Of a stretch of DNA of 13,687 nucleotides, positions 1 to 6,389 are shown in pieces. The notes under the pieces were generated by a model that saw only the letters and a list, made by a program, of their open reading frames with translations, made no database searches and had not been told where the DNA came from. A program made the position numbers and the translations under genes. This DNA is from Fibrobacter sp. UBA4373 (GTDB lineage: Bacteria; Fibrobacterota; Fibrobacteria; Fibrobacterales; Fibrobacteraceae), in NCBI GenBank assembly GCA_002390045.1, contig DGSB01000067.1:1-13687 (forward strand), given 5' to 3'. The stretch's first letter is position 1. Every line of letters begins with the position of its first letter.

Positions 1-195
1 AATATACATGCCATAGCTCATGCCTTCGCTGCGTACATCGGAGTGTCCAATGTCCACGATATATTTCAGAGCATGATGGTCAAAACAAATGCGCTCGTTT
101 TCGCTATCGCCTTGAAATAGCTGGGCATAGGCGTTCTGAATTTTTTCGCAAACTTCTGCGTCGGTTTTTCCGATGAATTGGAATGGATTATGCAT
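1..195 (-). CDS. GH8 family glycosidase, probable reducing-end xylose-releasing exo-oligoxylanase (5' end only)
   Basis: The first 65 codons of a gene whose remainder lies beyond the left edge. The N-terminus (MHNPFQFIGKTDAEV...) and the block DVRSEGMSYGM at residues 53-63 match glycoside hydrolase family 8. In that family the Glu of the RSEG motif, here E57, is the general acid. The short N-terminal lead-in of the form 'IGKTDAEVxxKIxxAxxQLF' resembles intracellular Rex-type exo-oligoxylanases (EC 3.2.1.156) more than secreted GH8 cellulases. No signal peptide is visible, so I expect a cytoplasmic enzyme that trims imported xylo-oligosaccharides from the reducing end. The ATG (193-195) lies inside the end of the HAD gene: the shared 8 bases ATGCATAA hold this start and the upstream stop, which implies translational coupling. 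No good Shine-Dalgarno is visible. Family assignment is firm; the exact substrate is inference because most of the gene is missing. Confidence 0.85.
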   Translation of the reverse strand, partial: MHNPFQFIGKTDAEVCEKIQNAYAQLFQGDSENERICFDHHALKYIVDIGHSDVRSEGMSYGMYI

Positions 196-850
196 TTTTA
201 TCTTTCAAGATTTCAAAAAGGGAAGATCCGTTTTGGAAAAGGCATGTCTGCATTCCGACAGAAGCGGCTCCGCGGATGTCCCGTTCCGGGTCGTCTCCGA
301 CAAAAAGCGTTTCTTTGGCTTCCGTGCCTAAACGTTCCAAGGCGATTTTAAAAATTTGAGGATCCGGCTTGCTTGCGTGGACTTCGCCCGAAATAATGAC
401 GGCGTCCAGAATTTTAAGCAGGCCGTGTTTGCGAAGAACGCGACGAACGTGGGGCGCGTGCTGAAAATTGGAAATGATGCCGATTTTCACGCCTTGCTTT
501 TTGAGCGTGTTCAGCAGAGGAATCGCTTGTGGATGAATGGGCACGAGCCTTTGCCAGCGATTCATGGAAATAGCGGCGGTATGTTTAATCCAGTTGTAAT
601 CGGGCTTTGCCCCGAAGAATTCAGCCAGTTTTTGAAGGCGAAGTTCATACTGGGTGTACTGATCGCTATCGGGTACCGTTTCCGAAAAGAAGTGCTTGCA
701 CTGTTTCGCCACTTGCGAAATGGAAACGGAAACGCCGAGTTCTTTTAGGGCACGAGTGATGTCTTCATGCCACAACCCAAAAGCCTTTGACATATTGCCA
801 TAGGTAAAGAGGGTTCCGTAAAGGTCAAAAAGAACTCCGGCGATTTTCAT
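188..850 (-). CDS. HAD-superfamily hydrolase (haloacid dehalogenase-like)
   Basis: A 220-residue cytoplasmic HAD hydrolase with all four motifs. Motif I is FDLYGT with the nucleophile D9, motif II is IISN with S127, motif III is K161 in ASKPDP, and motif IV is VGDDPERD with D186, D187 and D191. A helical cap of about 90 residues lies between motifs I and II, the class I layout. Motif I is DxY rather than the DxD of most HAD phosphatases, so the usual general acid/base Asp is a Tyr (Y11), as in L-2-haloacid dehalogenases and a number of uncharacterised paralogues. The substrate cannot be told from sequence; a small phosphorylated or halogenated metabolite is possible. It starts 9 nt after the Dabb gene and its last bases overlap the GH8 start, so it belongs to the same operon. 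A GAGG at the end of the Dabb gene may serve as a distant ribosome-binding site. Confidence 0.88.
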   Translation of the reverse strand: MKIAGVLFDLYGTLFTYGNMSKAFGLWHEDITRALKELGVSVSISQVAKQCKHFFSETVPDSDQYTQYELRLQKLAEFFGAKPDYNWIKHTAAISMNRWQRLVPIHPQAIPLLNTLKKQGVKIGIISNFQHAPHVRRVLRKHGLLKILDAVIISGEVHASKPDPQIFKIALERLGTEAKETLFVGDDPERDIRGAASVGMQTCLFQNGSSLFEILKDKNA

Positions 851-859
851 GGCGAAGTT

Positions 860-1162
860 TTAGACCTCGTAATCGATGACGCAACGGTCCGAAGCGACTT
901 TGGCCATAAAGTGCTTGATTTCGACGTGGGCCGGGAAATCCTGGTAGAAGTCGAGATCTTCTTTCGTGTTGAAAGAAGTCAAGAGGCCGACGTCCCAAGC
1001 GGCAGCGCTGCGGTTAAAATCAACGCCGGATTCAATCGAAACGAGACCTGGAACTTTTCCGTCAAGAGCCTTGAATTTTTCAACGATTTTTTTGCCGTTT
1101 TCCGCTGCAGTCGCGCCTTCGGCTTCCGGTTTCAACTTCCAGAGAACGATATGCTTGATCAT
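860..1162 (-). CDS. Dabb (stress-responsive A/B barrel) domain protein
   Basis: A 100-residue single-domain protein of the Dabb family, which forms dimeric ferredoxin-like alpha/beta barrels. The hallmarks are the N-terminal strand MIKHIVLWKLKP, the central VPGLVSIESGVDF segment, and the C-terminal stretch with a conserved-type FPAHVEIKHFM followed by a final strand (residues 76-100). Family members are poorly understood in bacteria; plant relatives are stress-induced or act as small cyclases, but nothing here points to a reaction. The start is supported by an AAGGA (1169-1173) 6 nt upstream of the ATG. It begins 3 nt after the glycosyltransferase stop and ends 9 nt before the HAD gene, so it is co-transcribed with both. 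No signal peptide; expected in the cytoplasm. Confidence 0.87.
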   Translation of the reverse strand: MIKHIVLWKLKPEAEGATAAENGKKIVEKFKALDGKVPGLVSIESGVDFNRSAAAWDVGLLTSFNTKEDLDFYQDFPAHVEIKHFMAKVASDRCVIDYEV

Positions 1163-1165
1163 AGA

Positions 1166-2353
1166 TCATCCTTGTACGAGCTTTTGATACATGGCGAATT
1201 GCCGCTCAAAGCAACTTTGCCAACTAAATTTTTTTGCATAGTCTACAGCTTTCTGCTTTAGACTCGGCATATCCATTTTAGAAATTTTCAAAATGGCGCT
1301 TGCAAGCGCTTGCGGAGTGCGTTCTTCCAGAAGCACCCCGGCGCCCGATTCCCGCAGGTGTTCGCCGGCGGCGCCGGTCGATGCGGCGACAAGCGCATCG
1401 CCGCAAGCGAGACTTTCTAGGATCGAAAGTCCAAAGGTTTCCCAGCCCGAAAGTGCGAGCCCCATGTCGACGCTCGCGTAATGGCGAGCCATTTCAGCGG
1501 TACTCTTGATAAATCCTTCGTAGCGGATATGCTTGTATTTCTTCGCCGCTTCTTCGACAAGCGGAAGGTCCGGGCCTGTGCCTGCAAAAAGAACTGCCGG
1601 TTCGCTGTCGAGTTCTTTGCAAAGGATCGGATAGGCGTCGAGGAAAAGACGCAAACCCTTTTCGTCGCAAAAACGGTGCGGAAAGAAAAGGGTCAAACGA
1701 TTTGGATCGCCGGCTTTCAGTTCTTGCACCAAAGCTTCGTCCCGGGCTTCGGGGCGGAATGTTTCGAGGTCGACACCCAGCGGAATCCATTCAAGCTGTT
1801 CCGGCTTAAAACCGTTTGCTTGGATGCGGTCCATCACTTCGTGAGAACTCGCTTCGATCTTCGCATAATTTTTAAAGCTTGAACGTGCATAGGCAAAGGC
1901 AATCGATTGGGCCCGCTTGGCAAATCTGGGAAATCCCCATTTTTCAAAAAAACGGCGCACATACGTTACCGGAAAATCCGCGTGCCAAAAGGCGGTCAGG
2001 ATAGGCTCTTTTTCAAGTCCTCTGCACGCTTTTTCGATGGCTTTGGGCAGAATGTAAGGCGAACCGACTTCGATAATATCGGGCTTGTATTTTGCGATCG
2101 CGGGCTTTAAATCGATTTGCTTCCACAAAAAACGATATTCCCAGTTTCCCGGAAAACGGAAAGCCTTGGTATGTTCAATGATCAGCGAATCGGAAACTTT
2201 TTCCGTATAAGTCTTTCCGTCGTTTTGAACAAAAACGAGCAAGGCGTTCGGATGGTCCTTGTAAAATTTCATCCGTTCCAGATGGTAGCGGCGTACGCCG
2301 CCTCCGGAAGGACTCCAAAAATTATTGTAATCGACGATGACGAGACGGCTCAT
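1166..2353 (-). CDS. Family 4 glycosyltransferase (GT-B fold)
   Basis: A 395-residue retaining glycosyltransferase of the GT4 type. The N-terminal Rossmann domain opens with a glycine-rich acceptor loop at G17-G19 (SPSGGGVRRYH). The second domain begins near residue 190 (WIPLGVDLETF) and includes the phosphate-binding region around R227-K232 (HRFCDEKG). It carries the family EX7E motif at E305 and E313 (GWETFGLSILE), followed by the GAAGEHL segment that contacts the nucleotide sugar. No signal peptide or membrane helix is seen, so it is cytoplasmic or peripheral. Donor and acceptor cannot be read from sequence; roles in envelope polysaccharide, glycolipid or storage-sugar synthesis are all possible. 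The ATG overlaps the stop of the preceding gene in an ATGA, indicating translational coupling, and no other clear ribosome-binding site is present. Confidence 0.9.
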   Translation of the reverse strand: MSRLVIVDYNNFWSPSGGGVRRYHLERMKFYKDHPNALLVFVQNDGKTYTEKVSDSLIIEHTKAFRFPGNWEYRFLWKQIDLKPAIAKYKPDIIEVGSPYILPKAIEKACRGLEKEPILTAFWHADFPVTYVRRFFEKWGFPRFAKRAQSIAFAYARSSFKNYAKIEASSHEVMDRIQANGFKPEQLEWIPLGVDLETFRPEARDEALVQELKAGDPNRLTLFFPHRFCDEKGLRLFLDAYPILCKELDSEPAVLFAGTGPDLPLVEEAAKKYKHIRYEGFIKSTAEMARHYASVDMGLALSGWETFGLSILESLACGDALVAASTGAAGEHLRESGAGVLLEERTPQALASAILKISKMDMPSLKQKAVDYAKKFSWQSCFERQFAMYQKLVQG

Positions 2354-4245
2354 TGCTCTTTTTCTTTCATGCGGTAAGATTTATCGGAGAAGAGAAGGTT
2401 CGCTTCGTATAAGGTGGAGCCGGAATTTTTGAGATTCACGGTCAGCCAGAGCGCTCCGTCTTCTTTGCGTTCAATCCAGAATGTGGCGTCGGCATCGCGC
2501 AGGTAAGGACGCGGACCGATCAGCTTGTCGCCGTCCTTGGCGACCGATCCGCTGATAAAGACTGGAATATCCAGTTCTTTATAAAGATCGAGCGCTGCGG
2601 ATGAACGGCGTTCATTCAGTTCCGGAATATCGCCGCGGTCCGAAATTCTCAAATGGTCGATTCCGTCCACGATGAGAATCAGGTTGTGCTTTTCGGACAG
2701 CTCGTTCTGGAGTTCCTTCATCAGATGAGAGAACTTGAATGTTTCGGTGTCTTCCCAAATTTCCAAACGGTCCGTTTTCACGTAACCGATCAGTTCTTGG
2801 GTTGCGGCATGGACTTTGTCATTGACTTCGCTATCGGTATTTTGCTTGCGGACATCGGCTTCCGAAACGCCTGCGAGCATGGCAACGAGGCGGTCAAAGG
2901 CTTGTCGACGTGGGCTATCAAGCGCAACGTAAATGACCTTGGCGTCCGGATTCCCTTCGATCAGGTCGAGCGTAAAGGAAGAAAGCGCGTAGCTCTTAAA
3001 TCCAAAAGGTTCCGAAGAAAGGAAATAATATCCCGGCTGAATTCCGTCGAGAGCGTGAGTCAAGGCGGGGAAGTTCGAAAGCTGGTAACCGACGTCCGTA
3101 TTGGCGTCACGGCTCATGGCCAAGTTGAAGTTTTCGCGGATGTCCTGCAATAGTACGGACTTCCGGTGCGTCCGCATCGTATCTTCTTCCGTATTGCGGA
3201 TCATGTTCAAAAGAAAATCGCCACCTTCGGAACGGACAATCGTATCGACAGTTTCCCCTGCAGGGAGGATAATCGATTTGAACTTGAGGCCTTCCGATTC
3301 GGCAAGCTCCAGGCACTTGCGCACGTGAAGCTCCTGGTTGCGCCTGTTCGCTTCTTTGCGAAGGACTAAGGAAATGCTTTCGGCTCCGCAGGATTTTAAT
3401 TTGTACAGATGGCTTCGACTAAACGGCTGGTACATTGTCGAAACAACGCCCGGAATTCCGGCAAGGTCAGCGGTCAAAGCGTCAAAGATTCCTTCGACAA
3501 TAATCGGGGAATCCATATCCTGTTGAATGTTGAACGGAATGTCGAGAGGTCCTGATGCGTAAGAAATGTAAAGCTCTTCACCTGAATTCGGAGTCCCTGC
3601 ATTGTCTAAAAGACGCCCGTAAACCGAATGGATGATCCCTTTGGAATTGCGGGCAGGAATCGTCAATCGCGGTTCATGGGAAACGTCCAGATTGTCCAGG
3701 TAGAAGCTGACTTCGTGACGTTCAAGTCCCGAAAGCAGGCAGTAGCTGTAGAACGGTTCCGGGTCACCGCTATAATACCCGAGTCCGTAGATTTGAGCCT
3801 GGGCCAAATTCCAACCGCGTGCCTTCAAAAATTCCGCCGTGGATTCGCTTTTGCTGGCAGCCCAGTGGCAATAGCGCACAAAACATTCCAAAACGCGGGC
3901 TTTGGCTCCGCCGATTTCTTTTTCGTGTAAAGAGTCTTCTTCGCTCTTTAAATCTTTTTCGGAAGCGCCCCAAAAATCCAAGGCTTCTTTCCGGGCCGTT
4001 TTTTCGTCGAGACCGTTAAAACGGCTGCGCATCAAGAATTCGACCAAATCTCCGTCGCTTCCGCATTGCAGACAGCGATAGCGCCAGTAGCCGAGGGAAT
4101 CGTAAAAGAATAGGGAAGATTCTTCCGGAGCATGGAATGGACACTGGGAAATCAGATTTCGACCCCAACGTCTTAATGGTATCCCCAATCTTTTCGGATG
4201 GGTTTTAATGCGCGATAAACCGATTTTGTCTTCTTCGATGTGCAT
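2350..4245 (-). CDS. CHC2 zinc-finger/TOPRIM/DnaB-like primase-helicase fusion with degenerate active sites
   Basis: A 631-residue protein built like a primase joined to a replicative helicase, as in T7 gp4 or Twinkle. Residues 30-75 form a CHC2 zinc finger (C35, H38, C58, C61), intact. Residues 135-240 match the N-terminal part of the DnaG catalytic core (EFLKARGW; RLTIPARNSKGIIHSVYGRL). A TOPRIM domain starts at 247 and keeps the first acidic residue (E251 in IVEGIFDAL), but the usual DxD reads LRKEA at 295-299. Residues 386-620 resemble the DnaB RecA-like domain: GIQPG, then SEPFGFKS (411-418) where Walker A belongs, with Phe in both key Gly positions though K417 and S418 remain; ALDS at 441-444 for SLEM; Walker B-like LIVDGID (524-530); and KNSG (606-609) where DnaB has the Arg finger. 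I infer loss of primer synthesis and probably of normal ATP hydrolysis. The start is set by GGGAGAGGTGG just upstream; a 34-codon upstream extension is rejected. First gene of its operon, divergent from ruvC. Confidence 0.85.
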   Translation of the reverse strand: MHIEEDKIGLSRIKTHPKRLGIPLRRWGRNLISQCPFHAPEESSLFFYDSLGYWRYRCLQCGSDGDLVEFLMRSRFNGLDEKTARKEALDFWGASEKDLKSEEDSLHEKEIGGAKARVLECFVRYCHWAASKSESTAEFLKARGWNLAQAQIYGLGYYSGDPEPFYSYCLLSGLERHEVSFYLDNLDVSHEPRLTIPARNSKGIIHSVYGRLLDNAGTPNSGEELYISYASGPLDIPFNIQQDMDSPIIVEGIFDALTADLAGIPGVVSTMYQPFSRSHLYKLKSCGAESISLVLRKEANRRNQELHVRKCLELAESEGLKFKSIILPAGETVDTIVRSEGGDFLLNMIRNTEEDTMRTHRKSVLLQDIRENFNLAMSRDANTDVGYQLSNFPALTHALDGIQPGYYFLSSEPFGFKSYALSSFTLDLIEGNPDAKVIYVALDSPRRQAFDRLVAMLAGVSEADVRKQNTDSEVNDKVHAATQELIGYVKTDRLEIWEDTETFKFSHLMKELQNELSEKHNLILIVDGIDHLRISDRGDIPELNERRSSAALDLYKELDIPVFISGSVAKDGDKLIGPRPYLRDADATFWIERKEDGALWLTVNLKNSGSTLYEANLLFSDKSYRMKEKEQ

Positions 4246-4249
4246 AAGG

Positions 4250-4260
4250 CCACCTCTCCC
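4250..4260 (-). promoter_or_regulatory. Strong ribosome-binding site fixing the start of the primase-helicase-like gene
   Basis: On the minus strand the bases GGGAGAGGTGG lie 4 nt before the ATG at 4243-4245. This purine-rich Shine-Dalgarno is much better than anything upstream of the longer in-frame possibility at 4347, and the protein family similarity begins only after this ATG. Confidence 0.75.
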
Positions 4261-4318
4261 TTTAACATAGAAAATTTGGAATTCAGAAGAAAAAACGCAT
4301 GATGCAGAAAGGGAATTT

Positions 4319-4334
4319 TGTGCGAAATTGCACA
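4319..4334. promoter_or_regulatory. Inverted repeat TGTGC-N6-GCACA in the divergent promoter region
   Basis: Two perfect 5-base arms separated by 6 bases lie between the primase-like gene and ruvC, 31 nt before the ruvC ATG. The second arm overlaps the candidate -35 of ruvC. The size and position fit a dimeric repressor or activator site that could affect either gene, but an arm of five bases can occur by chance and I recognise no known operator. Confidence 0.3.
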
Positions 4335-4356
4335 CGGATCGGGGCATCTTTATTAG
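4328..4356 (+). promoter_or_regulatory. Candidate ruvC promoter (TTGCAC, 17 nt, TATTAG)
   Basis: A -35-like TTGCAC (4328-4333) and a -10-like TATTAG (4351-4356) are separated by 17 nt. Neither hexamer is close to consensus (3 and 4 of 6 matches). Transcription would begin at about 4363, only a few bases before the ATG at 4366, which would make the mRNA nearly leaderless. That fits the absence of a Shine-Dalgarno there. Confidence 0.3.
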
Positions 4357-4365
4357 TTTTTGGGT

Positions 4366-4938
4366 ATGATCATTTTAGGCGTTGACCCAGGTTCCCGTAC
4401 AACAGGATATGCGTTTCTCGAAAAGAAACCCGACGATTCCATTCGCGTACTCGAATATGGAACTGTTTCGGCGAAGTCAACGGAAGATTTGCCGGATCGA
4501 TTAGTGCAAATTGTGACGGAACTCGAAGAGTTGGTGGATCATTACAGACCACAGGCTCTCAGCATGGAAGGTGTCTTCTTTTCAAAAAATGTGCACAGTT
4601 CACTTGTACTTGGGCATATCCGTGGGGCGATTCTCGTCATGTGCCGTCGCCGCGGAATGGAATTCTTTGAATATAGCCCGAGGTCCGTGAAATTAGCTGT
4701 CACGGGGGATGGCGCCGCTTCCAAAGAAAAAGTGGCCCTGCTTGTTCGTTCACGCCTTGGAATCAAAGGCTCGGACGATGTAAAGCTAGATGCGACCGAT
4801 GCCCTTGCCATTGCTTGCACCCATCTTTTTCCGCAAAATGAATTTATACGTAAAACGCCTTCCCGCAAATCGGCGAAGACAAAAACTCTTCAGTGGAAGG
4901 AACTGATTGTGAAAATGGGAGGGAAACTGCCCAAATGA
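4366..4938 (+). CDS. ruvC: Crossover junction endodeoxyribonuclease RuvC
   Basis: RuvC resolves Holliday junctions as a dimer, cutting the two like-polarity strands after branch migration by RuvAB. The 190-residue protein has the RNase H-like fold signature. The four metal-binding acids are D7 (ILGVDPGSRTTGY), E68 (SMEGVF), D142 and D145 (KLDATDALA), and the conserved NVHSSLVLGHIRGA helix region follows E68. I chose the ATG at 4366 because it puts the first catalytic Asp at residue 7, as in E. coli RuvC; a TTG two codons upstream (4360) is in frame and cannot be excluded. No Shine-Dalgarno stands before either. The C-terminal tail (about residues 160-190) is Lys-rich. The stop overlaps the next start as ATGA. 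ruvA and ruvB are not in this window, so ruvC is separated from them at least locally. Confidence 0.95.
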   Translation: MIILGVDPGSRTTGYAFLEKKPDDSIRVLEYGTVSAKSTEDLPDRLVQIVTELEELVDHYRPQALSMEGVFFSKNVHSSLVLGHIRGAILVMCRRRGMEFFEYSPRSVKLAVTGDGAASKEKVALLVRSRLGIKGSDDVKLDATDALAIACTHLFPQNEFIRKTPSRKSAKTKTLQWKELIVKMGGKLPK

Positions 4939-5615
4939 CGACACTTGCTGCTTTTGGACTTGAAGAAAAGGGCCTTGTCGAAATCCCGGGGACGGAATAT
5001 CGGGTTCGGGAAAGCGTTCTTGGGCCGCTAAAGGAACTTAGCCAAAAGGCTCGTGAAGCGGGTTTTGAAATCCGTGTCGAGAGCGCTTACCGTTCTTTTG
5101 AACGCCAACTTTCCATCTGGAACCGCAAGGCGACGGGGCAGTTAAAACTTTTGGATGCGAATGGAGTGCCTTTTCGAGAACTTCCGCAAGATGAAGAAGT
5201 CTTGATGCGGGCAATCCTTTTGTGGTCGGCCCTTCCGGGAGGTTCCAGACATCACTTTGGCACGGAACTCGATGTCGTTGACGGGAAAAGCGTTCCCGCA
5301 GGCTATGAAGTGGAACTGACGGAAGAAGAGTGCGACGGTATGTTTCTGCCTTTTCACCAGTGGCTTTCGAAACAAATAGAATCCAAAAATTCTTCGGGTT
5401 TTGAACGCGTCTTTGTTCCGGGCCGCGGAAAAATTCAGCCAGAACGTTGGCATATTTCGCACCGTCCATCGGCACGCGATTTAGAAAAATCCTTTGACCC
5501 GCAGGCTCTCCGAAAGGTTTATGAAAAAACGGATATCGCCTTGAAAAGCGCCATTCTCGATAATTTCGACGCATTGATGCGCGATTACGTTTTCCCTTAT
5601 TTTGAGGGAAAGTGA
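4935..5615 (+). CDS. Cytoplasmic M15/VanY-type zinc carboxypeptidase (muropeptide D-Ala trimming likely)
   Basis: A 226-residue peptidase of the VanY/DacY type (M15 family). The zinc site is SRHHFGTELD (residues 104-113), giving H106 and D113, and ERWHIS (170-175), giving H173 as third ligand and E170 as the likely catalytic acid. The substrate-binding block VESAYRSFERQ (48-58) precedes it. Family members remove terminal D-Ala from peptidoglycan stem peptides as D,D- or L,D-carboxypeptidases. Unlike most, this one has no signal peptide or lipobox, so it should act in the cytoplasm. The following gene is MpaA-like, so I infer a role in muropeptide recycling, converting tetrapeptide to tripeptide as LdcA does in E. 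coli. The start chosen is the ATG in the ATGA overlap with ruvC, served by GGGAGGG at 4917-4923; a longer in-frame start at 4893 would put 14 unrelated residues in front. Confidence 0.85.
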   Translation: MTTLAAFGLEEKGLVEIPGTEYRVRESVLGPLKELSQKAREAGFEIRVESAYRSFERQLSIWNRKATGQLKLLDANGVPFRELPQDEEVLMRAILLWSALPGGSRHHFGTELDVVDGKSVPAGYEVELTEEECDGMFLPFHQWLSKQIESKNSSGFERVFVPGRGKIQPERWHISHRPSARDLEKSFDPQALRKVYEKTDIALKSAILDNFDALMRDYVFPYFEGK

Positions 5616-5622
5616 GGCTTGG

Positions 5623-6330
5623 ATGGTTTCGGGTGAAGAGTTTCGCAAAGGCTCGGAACAGGGAATTTTTCCGTTTGCATTGCAAGAATTCGGACGTTCC
5701 GTAGAAGGAAGCGCTTTGCGCTATTTGCCGGCTCAAAAAGAAACTCGACTGTTGATTTTTGCGGCAATTCATGGCGAAGAACCGGAAACGACCTTTTTAC
5801 TTTCCCGCGCCTTACGAAAGCTGAAAACGGCCCCCGACTATGTTGCCTGCGTTTTAACGGCGAATCCGGACGGAATTCTTCGCGGAACGCGTTGTAACGC
5901 AAATGGTGTGGATTTGAACCGCAACTTTCCGACGGCTAACTGGAAACCTGAAAAAACGCTTTCTCGACTGGTATTGGAAGCCCCGCGCGAAACGGAACTT
6001 TCGACAGGAGTTTCGCCTGCAAGTGAGCCAGAAACGCAAGCGTTGATCGGCTTGATTCAAAAGCTCGGGGTCAAAAAGTGCGTTTCACTGCATGCGCCTT
6101 TCGGGCTGGTGGATGCCGATTGTCATTCGGAACTGGTTCAGAAAATGGAAGATGTTTTTTCTTTACCGTGGCAGTCGGGGGTTGGATATCCGACTCCGGG
6201 AAGTTTTGGAACCTATGCTGCTGAAAACGGTCTTGAATGCGTGACGGTGGAACTTCCGCGCGAAGCTCCCGAAATTTTAGACATCCGTTATGCAGAGCCT
6301 TTGGCTAGATTCCTTCGGGATTTTTCGTAA
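5623..6330 (+). CDS. mpaA: Murein tripeptide amidase MpaA-like M14 carboxypeptidase
   Basis: A 235-residue zinc peptidase of the M14 family matching MpaA, which cuts the gamma-D-Glu-meso-DAP bond of the recycled tripeptide L-Ala-gamma-D-Glu-mDAP. Zinc ligands are H50 and E53 (AAIHGEEPE) and H157 (SLHAPFG). The blocks ANPDG, RGTRCNANGVDLNRNFPT with R100, SEPETQAL and GYPTPGSFG are characteristic of the MpaA branch, and E211 in TVELP is the catalytic Glu. No signal peptide, as expected for this cytoplasmic enzyme. The chosen ATG has GAGG (5614-5617) 5 nt upstream and lies 7 nt after the VanY-type stop; an in-frame TTG at 5602 lacks a ribosome-binding site. It is the last gene of the ruvC operon and is followed by a hairpin terminator. 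Its presence implies DAP-type peptidoglycan. Confidence 0.9.
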   Translation: MVSGEEFRKGSEQGIFPFALQEFGRSVEGSALRYLPAQKETRLLIFAAIHGEEPETTFLLSRALRKLKTAPDYVACVLTANPDGILRGTRCNANGVDLNRNFPTANWKPEKTLSRLVLEAPRETELSTGVSPASEPETQALIGLIQKLGVKKCVSLHAPFGLVDADCHSELVQKMEDVFSLPWQSGVGYPTPGSFGTYAAENGLECVTVELPREAPEILDIRYAEPLARFLRDFS

Positions 6331-6343
6331 AAGTGAAAAAAGA

Positions 6344-6367
6344 AAAGTGCCGCTTTCGCGGCACTTT
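6344..6367. terminator. Terminator hairpin between convergent genes
   Basis: A perfect 10-bp stem, AAAGTGCCGC (6344-6353) with GCGGCACTTT (6358-6367), closed by a 4-base loop. It lies 13 nt after the mpaA stop and 22 nt after the pssA stop. On the minus strand it is followed by TTCTTTTTTC, so it is a good rho-independent terminator for pssA. On the plus strand the T-tract is only the TTT of the stem, so termination of mpaA transcripts may be weaker. Confidence 0.8.
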
Positions 6368-6389
6368 CTATAAAGTTCGGAAACTGGAA

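Noticed and set aside
2350..4245. Reading the primase-helicase gene as an integrated phage replication gene
   Set aside because: No phage structural, integrase or lysis gene is nearby, the surrounding operon is metabolic, and the degenerate active sites do not suit a working phage replicase.
4246..4347. A 34-residue N-terminal extension of the primase-helicase-like protein
   Set aside because: It would run through the divergent promoter region, lacks a ribosome-binding site, and would make the strong GGGAGAGGTGG before the inner ATG pointless.
5038..5772. A 244-codon open frame on the minus strand across the VanY-type and mpaA genes
   Set aside because: It is antisense to two genes with intact zinc-binding motifs and crosses their junction; its product shows no recognisable domain.
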